Shown here: piece after piece, positions 48,451-63,420 of the stretch
Layout: each line of letters opens with the position of its first letter
Position numbering within the stretch: the first letter of the stretch is position 1
From: Toxotes chatareus
Lineage: Eukaryota; Chordata; Actinopteri; Toxotidae
DNA length: 64,000 nucleotides
Assembly (NCBI GenBank): GCA_016801885.1
Contig: CM028889.1
Span: 12,339,001 to 12,403,000, forward strand
Direction: 5' to 3'
Made by a program: the position numbers and the translations under genes
Notes under the pieces: model-generated
The model's database searches: none
The model's input: only the letters and a program-made list of their open reading frames with translations
What the model was told of the DNA's origin: nothing

Positions 48451-51400
48451 TAAAAAAAAAAAGCCCAAAAGCACAAATCCTGTATGAGTGTCTCCTCTCC
48501 AAATCCAAACACTCACCACCTCATTGATTGGAAAAACATGCACTATAATCCAAGTAAAGCACACTTGGGCAAAATTTCTCAATCTGCCACAGCTGAAAAT
48601 CAGTTCCACCTGGACAGAGGCAAGGCGGTACCACTTAGTTTTTCCATTGCATAACTCTCCAGCTGCATTTTATTTTTTTTACTCCGGAGAGTTACAAGTC
48701 TTGCTGCAGACATGGCTCTGCAATGAATGGCTATACAGATGTGTCTATTGAAAGCGCAGAATTTTCTTTTTTTGAGTGTGTGTGTGCTGTATTTTTGTTG
48801 CATCTGCCAGAGGAAATGGAAGAATCATGTTTTCCCTATTTTCCTGAGCCAAATGCTAAAAGAAACCTTCTAGTAATACTTGGTCAAAACACTGTTACAG
48901 GAAGAAGACCCACAGAACATGTAAATACAATGTGAATTCACTACTTAGCTTTTTTGACTTTTTCAACTGCAAGACAAACAGGTTTTACCCCCCAGAGGTC
49001 CTAGCAAAACTATCAGTTTAAGAGGCAATTTTCAAAAATCTTAGAAACATAGAGAACAGACAGTCGGTGAACTTTCAAGATGAACCTTTGACCTTTAATC
49101 CCCAAGCCTGAGAGCCCTACTAACTATTAGTTCAGTTTGTACAGATGTTCTGATTGAATTTAAATGGAGCATTAAAGTGACACACCACCTGCGCCTGGTT
49201 TTTGTTGCTCAAAACTATAGTGTGAATCTCTTTGTTGCAATTTTGTTTTTGGGCTTATTTAAGCTGCACCGCTTACAAGTGAGCCGGATCTTGCAGACTA
49301 AAGCCCCAGGACCTCACAAGCAATGGCTTCGTTGCACAGAGGACCAGCCAAGAAAAAAACAGAAATTTAGGCAGGAAGAGGGAGTCAAAACACATGTGCA
49401 GTAACAGGCTAAAGTTTTCCTGTCCGGGGAAGAGACGTAAAGAAATAGCTATCTCATTGCTGCTATGAAACTAAGATGTGCACAGGATTGTACTGTAGTC
49501 TCTGCCCTGCCCTCGTGAAGCTCAGCTGTGCTTGTTACTTCTAAAAGTGACCAAGCACAGCAGTACCTCTGCTGCTGCTAATGTTTAAGTTAAACAGCTG
49601 TGCAAGTGACCCACCTCTCAGTCAGTCCGACTGTCTGCAGTGAGTGCACATGCACTCATGGAACATACAGATTTGTTATGTTGCTGTGGTGGAACTTCTT
49701 TGGGTGGCTTCTGTAATTATTATTCTACTAATTATTGATTGTATACATCCACTGCATGCTCTCATATAGAGAACATAATGGGGTAACCAGTAGAGCGCAC
49801 ATGTGTTTTTGTTTGTGGGAAAGTGTCTTTATATGCCTTTTCTTCCTGTGTGTGTGCATATGTGTCTGTGTACACACAATGTGATGCATACAACAGTATT
49901 CATATGACAAGCTTGAGTATCTTAGCCTTGATTCCTCATAGAGGGAGGGGTGATGGCTGCTGCTTGCATTCTCTACATACAGATATCTATCTGGCATGTC
50001 AGTGGGCGCCTCTGCCAAGGCCCTCAGTGCTACAAAGGGCAGCCGAGGCACTAAATGACCCCCTCTCTAACCCACCTCCCCACCCCATATCCATCTGCCT
50101 CTTCGCTAACCTCGCTGGGGCTGGGCCAGTGAGAAGCAGCGCAAACCGGCGTGAGCCAGTGCTGGGAGCTACATCACCCCTCGCCTCCTCCTTCCTCCAA
50201 CTTCTTCCTCCCATATGTGTGTACACCCACACACATTAGAATTAGCGCACTTATGAGGGCCTGCCATTGTCTGTTTTCACTCTGTGATATCTGACCCTCA
50301 GTTAAATATTCTTTTGACTGCAGTGCCTTTCAGCTGGACTAACATTCGAGTTTGAATTTCGGAAATTTGGTTTGATTTCATTGTAGGTGCTTTGAATTCA
50401 TTTCATTCTTGTTGTAAATGTGTCAGACCCTTCACATGGTATGAACAGCATTTAAAAATAGATTGATCCTCATCACCCCAGGCCTAACCCGAGTATCATA
50501 ATTCTAGTTTTCCCCCTTAAACCAAGCCTAAACCAAATTCAAGCTCCTAGCAACTGAATCTAATCCTAATTATAATATCTCTTATAATTAATCAATATTC
50601 ACACATGCACACACATAAATACACACACCTCCTCCTCTGTCCCCCAAACACACTCTGAGCTCTTACAATCTTGAGCTGCATATGTACTGTGGCAGAAAAT
50701 GTGACCAAGTCTTTGAAACTGGGCAAAAAAAATCAAATCCCTTGTGGGTTCTCCGTGTTTTTTGATTTTGTCTTCTTTGCAAACAGTTAAACACTGTCAA
50801 ATTCACACTTACTCAGTTATTTTTCTCTGGTGTTATTGAACCAGCTTTGGTTGATTCAGGTCGGTCAGTGCTGTGTCAAAGACAGACTTTAAATCTTCCA
50901 TTTTTTGGATGTAAGGCTGGCGACTACAACGGTATCTATATTTAACTGCAGTAAAATGATTTTAACACAGTGTGAGAACTGTTTCAGAGGAAGGCTTAGC
51001 CAGAGTAGTCCAAGTTTACAAGGCCTTTTCCTGTTGTTGGGGACCTGTGAAGGGTGTTGTTGAGCCAACTTCCCATTGGTTTCCACTTATCCAAGGACAA
51101 ACTTTTTTTTTTGGGTTGACTTCTTTGGAAGTTCTGGAGTTTTGAGGGAAAATGTGACCGAATTTCCTCATATTAGCACAAATGCTCTCACATCATAAAA
51201 AAAATATCCAGCATTCCCTACGCCCCTTTAAGGTCTTTTAAGGCAATGTCAATCGCTTCAGGTAAATTCATGGTATGTTAAAGAAAATTACTTTTGTAGT
51301 CGTACAAAGTTACAGTTCTGCCTTTGCAGTGAAATAATATGATAGAAAATTTGATATAACATCAAGCTTTTAACATCAAGCTTGGTATGTTTATAAGACT

Positions 51401-53390
51401 GAAATTTCTGATTCATTTCCATTCCTTTAGAGGGAACCACCACAAGGAGTGGGTTGAATGTGTGAATTTTTGCCACTGACAAATTGTAAACCTTACTGAG
51501 TTTGATAAAACAGAACTGAAGAGGTTAAAGCTGAGGAAGCTATTATTTTTTTTAGCTGTGTTGCACAGCCTGCTAGCAGTCACTATCTCAGCAAGCATCC
51601 AGCACAATTGATTTCTGTTGAGCCACTTTCTGGTATGACTGTATTTTGTGGTCCTCACAAATACATAGTAACCCAATTATTTTTACAGCACTGCTTTTTT
51701 GTCACTTTTTTATCACACAGAAAGACAGTGACACAAATAGACATACAAATGGCCAACAAACACAACATGTACAGAGAATACTCTCTTCACACGTATCAGT
51801 AAAGCATGGTGTTACATTAAAAGTAAAGGAGAGAATACTTCATGTTCTCATTTACAGTAGTCTGTGTACAGGCAGCAGGGGGAGGAGTATGTTTAGTCAC
51901 AGAAGCTGATCAGTCACATGCTCAGAGCTGAGGAACACAGGAAACAGGAAACACTTTTCTTCTCTCACAATGCGCGACGTGCGTCGTAGTGAGTTCGTGT
52001 ATGTCTGCTGGCAGCATGTGGGTGCGTGTGCAGCTGATTTTTATCTCCACCTGCATAAAACACAGGCAGCAGGTTTGTTGAGTGAACATTCAATACAAAA
52101 ACTTTACTAAGTTCAAAAGGTCACATAACAAAGTCTGTGTTAAAAATGGACATTTTTCTTATTTCTTTAGATGCACACTCGTCTACCTGGATTAACAGTT
52201 TCTGATTTGATTGCCCCAGTGCCATATAAACTTGTCCACTTTGAATAGATGTCACTGAAATGAAACACTTAATGACACTAAAACATGCTGTGAGTTTTAT
52301 GTGGAAAATACCCATCCAGCAGGCCGTAGGCAGGCAGTAACATGTCATGGCATCAGAGGAATCCTGAATCTTGATTTCACACAGTGATGCTATGGAAAGA
52401 CATTTGTTTCTAGCAAATGTTTCAGTTCTATAGTAACATACATTAACTTTGTCATGCTTATACTGAGATGAAAATCTTAATTTGTTGGCACAACAACAAA
52501 AACTGAAGATAGTGGTCTCACTATTGGCCAGAATGTAATGTTTAGCTAATTTAACTTTAAATGAAGATGTACTGAAATTTCCCAAATTGCACCTTAGGAT
52601 TCAATGAATTGTACAATTACAATGATTAAATCTAGGGCAGCTTTTTTTCCACAATGGATATATATAGCATTTTGGAACAGAGGCCCTTTGGACAAATAGA
52701 GGCTGTACAACTAGTCAGTCACCCACTTGGCTGTGAACTCTCACCCAGTGACTGGATGTCCAAGAGTTTCCCCTCTGCAAGGCCATAAACAAGCCTTTTG
52801 CCCTACTCACAAACACAGTGTGTAGGAAATGTGGTTCCACGGGTGTGAAACAAAGGCCGATGTTTTGTAGCATGGCTTTATCTGTTTACAGTAGTTAATC
52901 ACAGGGATTGTGGGTGTGTGGGACACTCCTGTCATTGAGCCTAGCCAATGAACAGCTCTTAAAACTGAAGATGGTCTCTTGCACTGGCTGCAACTGAACA
53001 CAGATGATGATTTACAGTTTAGGTATTAATAAAAAGCACAATTCAGTTTTCCTTTTCGCAGTTGAAAAGCAACTGGGTGGCTGTGGTGGCTGCACAGAGG
53101 AAGCCTTGTTGAATACGTGGATAGGTTCACACACACAGACTGTACAGACTTTACCATCAGTTTTGTTTTCTTCCAGAGACAGAACCAGAGCTACCAAACG
53201 TACCACAAGGTGTCATTGTGTCACACAAGGTGTCTCTCTCTCTCACACACACACACACAAACACGCACGCACACACATCTGAAACTTTTGTTTTGTTTTT
53301 CTAGTTGTGTCGTGTCCTATCAGGTCATTTAAACTCTGTCTGCAGTCTGCTGTTTAAAGGGCCATGTGATGTCACCACAAATAAGATGCT
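48451..53390. other. No supported gene
   Basis: Includes a G+C-rich patch at 49985-50215 with open frames on both strands but no splice context or recognisable protein. Confidence 0.4.
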
Positions 53391-53394
53391 GTGG

Positions 53395-53560
53395 CATGTT
53401 CTGGGAAATTCTAGCTCTGCCCTGATTGGTTCAGCAGCAACTTGTTTTTTTATTAAATGTGCTTGACGACAGCTTAACCAATGAGAGCAGAGCAGTGGGT
53501 GGGGCTCAATGTTCCCAGCTGTCTGCCTCCCCAGACACACACAGTTTTTAGTTCCACTTC
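53395..53560 (+). promoter_or_regulatory. Promoter-like cluster (CCAAT and GC/CACCC motifs)
   Basis: GATTGGTTCAG (inverted CCAAT), CCAATGAGAGC and GGGTGGGGCT lie within about 100 bases, a usual arrangement in TATA-less promoters. No first exon could be tied to it. Confidence 0.3.
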
Positions 53561-54382
53561 CCCTTTGTTGTTGAGGCTGATGCTGAAAGCAAGTTTGTCC
53601 AGTACTTTGCAAAATTTTGCAGCTCTGTAATTAGTTTGAATATGTCAGTCTTTGGCAAAACATTGCTCTTTATTTTTTGTGACTTATGTTTTCACAATTT
53701 CAACAGGGAATTTCTACAGGGAATCTTAATATAGCTTAATATATCTAATATATAATAAATAATAAGACAAAAACAAAGAACACAAAATATTAAAAGGAGG
53801 GTAATTTTATTACCAATTTGTGCTGAATACAAACTGCAAAATAGATTACAATGTGCAACAACAACATTATGAAAAGCAAAAGAAAGTCTGCATACAGTGT
53901 ATGTGAACGTGAGAGCTTTGGAGGATGAGAATCTGCATAGAAACATGCAGTGTTTGTGAAATTGCTGCCTTATAAATGACGCAAATTGTGCATCAGATTC
54001 ACGTCAAGTTTTTGCAAGGCATCTGCACAGGAATTCTCTTAAAGAGACATGAAGTATTTTTAGATTACACTACAGAGAGAAAACACTGGCACTATGCAAA
54101 TTAAAAACACATTTTATTAGCTCCCAGTATTAAATACTAGATTTTTATTTTATTTTTTTAACATTTCAGTCTTCTGTTTCAGTGAGGTCAAGAGTAGAAT
54201 CAGTTAAAGCATTTTGATAGCAATCTTTACTGGCAACCAACAGTGAAAGGGTCAAAGGTCAGAGCTAGTATCTTGTTGCTGACTGCTGCAGGCAAGTGTG
54301 ATTAGAAAGCAACTTCTGTTTGTTGTTTTGAGCTGTTAAGGAGAATTTCTGCAGGGAAGGTTTGCTGAGCTCTGCATGCTCA

Positions 54383-54477
54383 ACACGTACTCAAAGACAC
54401 CTTTAGGTTTGCTTTGCATTCAGTTGTGTACTATAACTGAATCCAAAGCAAACCTAAAGGTGTCTTTGAGTACGTGT
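54383..54477. repeat. Long near-perfect inverted repeat (hairpin)
   Basis: Two 43-base arms (54383-54425 and 54435-54477) pair with a single mismatch around a 9-base loop (GTGTACTAT). Confidence 0.97.
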
Positions 54478-54696
54478 ATGTGTTCTGTTTACTGCCTCAA
54501 CCATCTATTTCTAAACATACTATATTTATTTTGTAATTTTTGTTTAACTATTCATATTATAACTGTAAATCTCTGTATGTATTTGCTTGTGTTTCTGCCA
54601 CAGCCCCATCTCTCCCTGCTCACTGCCACTGGATTCAAATCAGCAAGTCCAAACAAGAAAAACATGCAGATAGGCTGCCCACCCAAAAGACACACT

Positions 54697-54727
<31 letters not shown>

Positions 54728-54816
54728 GCATATAGTGAGTTACTCACATCCTCCATATGTTATTACACTTAAATGTCTGGAGCCTCAGCACAGCTGGTGC
54801 TGCGCAGAAGAAGAAG

Positions 54817-54818
<2 letters not shown>

Positions 54819-54855
<37 letters not shown>
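54819..54855. repeat. (GT)n microsatellite
   Basis: About 18 GT units, preceded at 54698-54728 by CA and GA runs. Confidence 0.95.
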
Positions 54856-54859
<4 letters not shown>

Positions 54860-57800
54860 TGTCACTCCATCTGCTGTCTCTCTGTGCGTTGTACAATGCA
54901 CGTGTTGGTGTATTGCTTAACTTGGTGCCTGTTTGTGCATTCATGATTGCATTAACATTGTTACTCGTTACAATATGCATCTGGGTGTGTCTGTATGCGT
55001 GCCTCAGTGTGTGTGTTTACATGTTTACATGTGCTATACACTGGCATATCTGCCCATTTCTGTTAGCATCTAATTAGCCTCTATTTTAATATGTATTTAG
55101 TCCGTATGTACTGTAGCATGCGTAGAACTGAGGCCTTAACAAACTGACCAGCTGCTGTCTTTGCAGAATAGTATGATTACCACCACGCTACATCAAAGTT
55201 CAACGTGACATCTTCACACCTTTGTATGTGACTATCTCATGTGAACAAACTGTACAGATTGTGTGTTGCACCTGGTTCACTCTCAGATCTGTTCATAAAG
55301 CATCCAGTGTGAGTTTACATGCTTTATTTCATCCAGGTCAGATATCCCAGTTTGGCAACAGCATATATTTATTCCTGATTAATAATACACTCCACTGTGT
55401 TTTTTCATGGACACTATAGGCTTCAGCCTTTTCTGCTCCAGTGTTTACTTTTTATTTTAGGCCACGCTATTTTGCATTATTACTTACACTGGTCACATTT
55501 TGAAAGGGAATCTTTTACACAGTAAAATTAGGTTTACAATTCATGGAATCAAAACTGAGATTTTAAAGGCTGAAAGAAAGTCTTGAAACTTTGAAGTGGG
55601 TTCAGAAGTGATAAACTGTAGAGAAAGAGTTTGTAGTATTATGTCTTTTATTGTTAACAACTTTTTAAGTTTAGAGGTTTTGAAGATGCCTAGCAGAGAT
55701 TCTTTTCAGAGCTACGGAGCTGTAAGTACGTTATGTTGTTACTTTTATATTGCTGCTCTGCAGGACTTGAACATGCAGCAGGAAACTGGATGTTTTTGTC
55801 TGCAGGAAGTTCTCTCAGCCAATCGACCTGTCAGAGCTCAACAGCCAGATACAGTGTGTTCTCACTACAGGTCACCAGGTTTTTTACTGATTTCAGATCA
55901 GATAAAACCCACAATAGGCCTTCTGTATCAGAGGCATTCCTGCGCTTCACTGGTTACCTGGTACAGGGAGTCCTTGTTATGCCTCAGTCTGCGCATGGCA
56001 TCACCTACCCATTCTTGATTTCATCACAACATGTGATAATAAAAAACAGGTCTACAAAACAAACTTGCTTCTGTTCTCTCTATATTCTATATCTCTCTTA
56101 TTTTACCTTTATATATTTCTGATTATCTTACCCCCTTCTCCCTTCTCTCATAATTTTTCCATCTCTTTCGTCCCACTTCTCTCAAACTTTCTCAAACACA
56201 ATCACTGTCTTTGCACCTTTGTTTCTTATCTTTTATATTTTTTTCACCACGAATGTTGTAACAGCACAAAAGGAGAAGCCTCTGTGTTCAACCAAAACCT
56301 CTTTGACACTCAATAAACATTATTCATTTCAAACTGCTAGTGCTTAAATCTGAGCCACAGTAGAACTGTCTGGTGTCACTATTTCTTGGTCCACGTGCTG
56401 TATTTGTCACAACTCAGTGAGACAGTGGTAAAAATAAGGGTGTTCATCTGCTGTACATGACCCTCAGTCCTGGTGACCATCAGAAGACACAAGAACCTCA
56501 AGTGAAAAAAAAAATGTTAGCCCATATTAGCCCTGAAATTATTTTATTTTACAAGAGATCATCTTGTTATAATGTAATCGGAAATATTCAAAAGAATTTG
56601 TTGTTTTTAAGCAGCATGGTTTTTTTCTGATGGATTGGCAAATTACATAAAATTTGTGAACTTCACTGTCATCTCCTGAATCTGTTGCTTCTGTGGTGGC
56701 CACTTCAGGTTTTTTGGCCAAAAGTGAATAAATCCAGCGCCTTAACTATCCTCAGAACATCTACGTTAACCTCTATTGGTCGTTTTCCCACTGATGTGTG
56801 TTAATGTGACCTGGACTTGGGATTAAATCAGCTGAGTGACCTTATGACTCTCCAGCTGGGTTTTTGGCTACAGAAGCAGAGAAGAGGAGGAGGAGGCGAT
56901 GAAGTTTCCCATGGGGCTCTGGTGTATGGGTGTCAGGGGGAGGCACATCAGGGGTTATATCTGTTTTCCTAGTTCTGTTTCCCCAAAAGAATCCCCACTG
57001 AGCTTCTTCTTTCCAGAGGAAAACATCCAGACTGTCAAGGACACAAACCTACTATGGCAGTTGTACCAGACGCTGTATTTAGAGGCCTCAAATGAAAGAA
57101 TGGTATCTCTGCATTTGTAGTTTCTTTATATTTTGTTCACACAATTTTTTCAAAGTTATTCTGAAACACCTTAAATAATACAACTTAATCTCACTGTAGA
57201 GAATTGAAAATAGTAGCTGTTTAAAAGAGGTTTTTTAAATTCACCTTTATCACCTTTTTTATTTTACACACTATTACGGGAGTAAGAATAATGAACACAC
57301 CACACATCTAATATATCTCTGCAGTCCCTATGATGCAAGGTGACAGTAATATCACTTGTTTGGCTGAAAATAAAGGGGAAGTCCAATTTACACTCTGTGC
57401 CTTAGCAGTGATGTCATCCAAGTATTTAGATGCGTAACTGGTTCCTGAAATGTTGGAAAAACCCTTCCTGGCCTGCCTCTGTGATACTGATCTCAAATTG
57501 GTTTTATGTTGTTTGGATGACTTTTACTTCTACTTTTATTTTCAACTTCACAACACACAAAAGTCCACCAGTGTTTGGGAAAATGGTCATGAAAATAATC
57601 ATGGTACCATGGTAACCATAGGTACATAACATAATGTGAGAAGACTGTTTTATTAATTTTATTGACCACATGATTAATCAAGAAATAATCTGTAGATGTG
57701 GTACATGGTTGGTTCTCTTTAATTCTATGCAAAAAGTCTGTGTTGTTTACTTTGAGGGAAAAGTTCGTTTCAGAGAATTAAGTAGGACAGATGTTTTATC

Positions 57801-60800
57801 ACTGCTATGTGGACAGAGTGGAAAACAACAAATTGCTGTGCCTCTAAATAAGTCAGCAAAGAAGAATGTGTTTTTGACTCTTTGACTGGCAGCTGACAGA
57901 CTGTCCAACCGGTTTGAGAGATGAAAACTTGCAAAGATGACAGAGACATCAAAATTGGGCTATGTCGGCCTCCCTCTCCTCCCTCCTCCCACATGACCGA
58001 ACGATCCACCTCGTGTTTTTCTGAAAGATGACTCCCTGTTCACCAACACCTGGTCTTTAAAGGCAGGCACTCTGCCAAGAAAAGGAGAAAAACAAACCCG
58101 ACAGGTTTCAGCTTTCCTTTCAATGAATAACAAACAAGGAGAGAGTTGAGAAGGAGGGACAGAGGAATAGATGGAGAGACAGAGGGGGAGAAAGAGAGAG
58201 GGACTGGGATGAGAGGATGTTTGGCCCCAGAACAGCCTGTTTTGTTGCCCTTCGACTTGGGACCAGCAGGACTTCCTCTGAAGTAGCAGTTTGCTGTGAG
58301 CCTGTGGGTGGGTTGGGCTGGGAGTTGGGAAGAAGGTGGTGGAGGTCCAGTGGGTTGAGGGAGAAGGCAGGTTGTCCTCTGTTTATCCCTGTCTATCGGT
58401 AGCATACAGGCCATAACTCCACACAGTCGCATCCCCTTGCCAAAAGTCTGAGGGTGTGTTATTCAAGGAAATCAGTGCCACAGCACGTGCCTAAAGACAA
58501 AGCACTGTGGGTAACAATGAATAATGATGCTAAAAAACTAAAGTGAATAAAACAACTTTCCAAATATCTTTTAAAAAAGATTGTAGGGCTTTACTTTATT
58601 GAAGATATCATCTACTAAAAGATCAAAACAGTGAAATAAGATAGACAGAAATCATGACAGTAATTACTGCTCATTATGACCCGTAATGATGATGTTGATC
58701 ATCATTTTTTTTCTTCATCCTATCCTTGTCATATGTGTATCATCACAATTTTTTATCCATCATGTGTTTCTCATTCTTTCCCCTATGTCTCTTTCTAATT
58801 GCATCTATACAAGGCACCATATAAAATTCAGGTGGTACTTTTATGTCACGGCATTTGAAACAGTGACAGACCCCTTATTCTTTTTTCTTTCTTTTTTTTA
58901 ATAGTCATAATAATAATAATAAAAATGTGCAATCTGTGCCCCAGTCTGAAGTTGCTGCTCTGGCTCTTCAAAAACAACCCTGCTTGCCTGTACAAACCTC
59001 TGACATTGTATCCTCTCCAGGGGGATGAGCTGAACAAAAACACCACACTTCTCCAATCGTGACATCACGGCCAGTTGTTGTTACCCTCTCAACACTGAGG
59101 CTCCATGTGGATAAAGGGATAAAAGATAAAGAAAGAGCAGTGGTAAAATTAGTAGTTATAAGTATGATAGCAGGTTATATTCTTAAACACAAACCAACAA
59201 CACTAAGAATCAGCCAGCTGCTCTCTGTGTCCTGTGGCACAGTGTGAGCATGCTAACATGATCACAAAGGCAGTGGTAACATGTTAATGTTTAAAATACT
59301 AAAAATAATAAAGTCTTATTTATCCCTACCAGCACCAAGGCTAAAATTGTAGGTTAACTTGATAACTAGCAATAGCTTTCATCACCCAATTTACCCAGTC
59401 TGCTAAAAACATAGACAGTTTGGATGAATAACATATTACCGGTATCTGCATTCACTCTATTGCCTTTAAACCAGAATTGTGTTTACAGTAACAGCCAGTC
59501 TGTATGTTTTTCCATCAGAGATCAGGATCAGAAGTGATGTTGGCACCACTGAGGACTTCTGAGCAGCAGCAGGAGCAGTTTTACAGCTTCTTGTTTAGAG
59601 CAGAAGCCCTCAACCAAAGAGAGATAGTGCAAGTTGTGTTGGTATGCAATTTCCCCCTGTGATTTATCTCTCTTGGTTTAAGTGCAGAGTATTCATCAGG
59701 CAAGCACGTTCCTGTTATAGCAGCTCAATGTTAAATGGGAAATGAAATCCTGCAATGAACTCAAGAGATGGTCAGAATGTTCTTCATCCATCTGTCTGTC
59801 TTTTTATGTTGATCACTTTGAATCTAAAAAACATGTCTTTTGAGACACTCAAAATTTATTGAGACTACCTGTAACTGCTTGTAATGTTTGTGGTGTAAAA
59901 CGAGGAACTCACTTATCTCTTGGCCTCAAGATTATATGAAGTGAAAATGAGAATAAAGAGCAGTCTGATCACAAACTGAAGCGTAAGTGCTGCAGTGAAC
60001 ATACACTAAAAATGGCCCCAAATTGTTTACACTCACATTAGTAAGACCAGCTTAAGAACAGCAACTCTTATCTCAGTCACTGTTGAGGCGATAACATCTC
60101 AGCATGTCTCATCTGACACAGTGACTCTTTTAGTTGTTTAAATTGAGATTTGGAGAAAATATATGACTAGTTTCTATTACTGCTGGAGCTTTGCTCAGGG
60201 GGCTTCGATTTTCACAAATGTGTTTATCTCACACTATAGTGCTACGTGAACTTACTAACCATGGGTTTATCTAATCTCTAAATGAACGACCTTCTGAACT
60301 GTAAATACTTTTAGTTTCACTTTTCACTAGCAAGAGCAGCGGTGATGAAGGACCACATGGATCAGTAGTAAAGAATATTTTTAAAAAAGAAGAATGATTC
60401 AAAATACAACAGACGGCCCAAACAAACAACACATGTTTCCTTCAATATTATAAAGTTTTTGCTCTAATGTCAGTAGGGGTTTTAAGTGCAGGTTCCACAA
60501 AAACTTTTATCATGCATTGAAGGTTGCTGGTATGTGACTATATTTTTTAATTCAAAAACTTAAAAACAAAATAGTGCAGTCGGGAACTTCTATAAAGGTG
60601 TACAAGTATGAAAACACCACTGAAGCATGTCACTCTTCTCTTATGATGGATCTGGGACAGTTGAACTGCTCATTTTCCATTTAAATGAAAAAGATGTAGA
60701 TCAACAGTCTCAGGCTTCTTGTGTTTTACTGTTGTTTTCTATTTAAATGAAGCATGGTCCCAGCTTCCAATTTGCCTTTTATTTTTCCCCTCCTGCAATA

Positions 60801-62650
60801 CTTCTAAATGTAAGCAGACATGTCACATATGTTCCATACTGAAGACTCAGAGTACGGTTCTGCTATGCAGAACATCATCTGGAATCCATTTTGAGCTTGT
60901 GTTTTCCGTGGGAAATGCCCACTAAATCTTAGGAGTTGGTACAAGGAGCACGACAGCTGTATCAGTGGCCTCCACCAACTCTCCTCGCTAATGTTTGATG
61001 AATGGATGTCTGAGCAGAGCCTCATGTTTGGTTTCACATCTGGCCTAAGTTGCTGTAAATGTCAGATAAACCAACCAACACTGAAAGATATTTCAGATGG
61101 TTGTGTCACTAAAAACAGCTAATGCTACCGTCATGCCATGGAGTCATATCTCTCATGACCTGAAGTGTATATCCAACTTGTACCTCTATTCTGGGTCTTC
61201 ACTAACCCCTAGGGGACATATCTGGCTCTTGCTAAATGTTCCATGGTGTTCACTAGCTATAGTCACTAACTTTGTCTGCCTACTTGTTTGAGCTAAAAAA
61301 TGCTAAAATGCTAATTGGAGATGATAGTTTTTTGTGGGTTAATCACTGCAAGCAACCTGTTTAAGATTACACATTTGAGCCATTGTTAATGTAAGACTGC
61401 CTTTAGTGCAATGTTGCTAACATGGCTAAAACAATGAACAGTGCGGCTTTAAATGTGGGAGACGTCTTAAGAAAGTTTTTTCATAAACCAGGGAGAGCCA
61501 CCAGTGTTTTGTTTTTGTTTGTTTTGTTTTTTTTTGTTTTGGTTTTTACAGTAAATGGTCCTTGATGAATTTTTAATTTTTGATTTGGTGCGTTTTCTAT
61601 TCAAGTTCATGTAGTCATGAATGGTTAATAGTAGTGCTATATGCAAAGAAATGAAAGACAGCTGTTGTTGAGATATATATCTGAGTTCTGCCTGTCGTCA
61701 CCACCTTGTGACACATTCATCTCAGTTGACTTGGTAAAGATGGTAAAGTGTGAGTTTACTTCCGCTTGTGGAGAGAAGCTGTGGTTAGAGGAGAGAACAA
61801 AATGTACAGAGGCTTTTATCCTCCTAAACTCACATGTTGAATGTGCTGATGAAAGTCAGAGTCAGGTCCCAGTCTGCACGTTCTCTGTTCACACAAAGGC
61901 TAAAAATGGAGCGTGCACTTTGAAAATGAGAAAAAAAAAAAAACACAGGACATATTTGCCTTCAGGGCATGAACACTGATACAGAGGCCATTTAAATCCT
62001 CTGCTTTCTCTTTCTTTATCTCACTCTCTGTTTCTCCTCCCTCCACAGGCTATTTAGATTTCACACATCAACTTTATAGCTCTCACAGCTGAGTTTATAA
62101 GCCGTTCACCTACCACAGGCTGGAAGGCACCTGAGATAGTGCACGTAAAAACCAAGGTCAGAGGAAATGGCTTAATGGAGTCTAGGTCCTATACAGTAAT
62201 ACAGTTATGTAACAACTACTTTGAGCTAACATTAAAGAGGTGCAAAGGGCAGACTGCAGTGGCCATAAAAGGTCTTTTATTCTTGTAATAATCAACTGCA
62301 GTCCAACTTTTAAAGGATGCATTCACAGTTATGATCTTTGTATCTTTGAAAACCTGAGGATTTCAAAAACATGCAAACATAAGCCAATATAAGCACTTTA
62401 GTTAAGGAAGGGGAGAGATCCTGGCTTCAGTTAAATGTTAGTACATGTTCTGTCATGCATCAAGTCACTTTTGACTTATTTAATGTTTAAGCAAGATGAC
62501 AGTCATGACAAACATATTGTATCTTGCTTCAGTTATAAATTAGTTTGTGTGGCACTATGTTTCTCCCAAAACATATTTGCTGCCACAAATTAGTAAATTA
62601 GATGTTTGCATTTAAATATGCAACATTAGCACCCTGAGGTCCGGAAAGCT
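54860..62650. other. No supported gene
   Basis: AT-rich non-coding sequence. The longest open frames (58432-58040 minus, 61641-61979 plus) have no domain, codon pattern or splice context I trust. A purine-rich run lies at 58138-58203 and an (AAT)n run at 58907-58921. Confidence 0.4.
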
Positions 62651-63307
62651 TTAGACTTTAGTTAAATGTTGTCTCTCATAAAAATCTCAGGAACAAAGCT
62701 CTAATTTAGTGTACAAAATTCACTTTTGAACCATTTTTCATTTTCTTACTTCCAGAAACTGACCTAACGGGAGGCTGGATTCACACCTTTTTCATCCATT
62801 TATTGAAACAGGAACTCAAACAATGTGTCTCTCTGCAGATTTTTCACACAGTCAGCTGACAGGAAAACTGGGAACGTTTCAGTGAACAAAGTGTGAATAA
62901 AGCCTTGGTAAAAACCTTTTGTCAGTATTGTGAGCCATGCCTGTACACTGAGCCTCCCACAGCTTTTCTGCAGAACTCCACATGCACATGTAAATACTGA
63001 GTCAAGAGTCAGGGTGCAACCACCAACACCCCCCGTCCAACCCCTACCCCCCACTGCCACCACCACCTCATCCCACATGAACCAATGGGAGAAGCACAAC
63101 CCACCTTTGTGCTCTGGTCTCCTGGAGCTCCACATACCAAGACTGCTTGTGGTCAGATATCCAACACACACCGCAAACATATCTATAACTAATGAAATAC
63201 AGATAAGTGTAAACTAACACCTCCAGGAATTGACAATAAGGCAAAACAGTTAGTTTCTGAAATGTTAAGATTTTTCCCAAATTCGTGTGTTTTCACCCAA
63301 CTATAAC

Positions 63308-63360
63308 ATAATGTCTGAATGTAACTTATCAAAAGTTGATAAGTTACATTCAGACATTAT
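63308..63360. repeat. Perfect 25-bp-arm hairpin
   Basis: Arms 63308-63332 and 63336-63360 are exact reverse complements with a 3-base loop (AAG). Confidence 0.98.
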
Positions 63361-63396
63361 AACTTTACCTGTCAGGCTCCCTTTGCCTGACATGTA

Positions 63397-63420
63397 ACAT
63401 GTCATATTTTTATGACATGT
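63397..63420. repeat. Perfect 10-bp-arm hairpin
   Basis: ACATGTCATA / TTTT / TATGACATGT. Confidence 0.95.

Noticed and set aside
49823..50239. G+C-rich patch with open frames on both strands
   Set aside because: Neither frame shows splice sites, domains or a stop/polyA arrangement that supports a gene.
58040..58432. 130-residue minus-strand open frame
   Set aside because: Low-complexity Pro/Ser/Leu composition from purine-rich DNA; no splice context or known domain.
61641..61979. 112-residue + strand open frame
   Set aside because: No domain and a Lys-rich end from a poly-A run; likely chance or repeat-derived.
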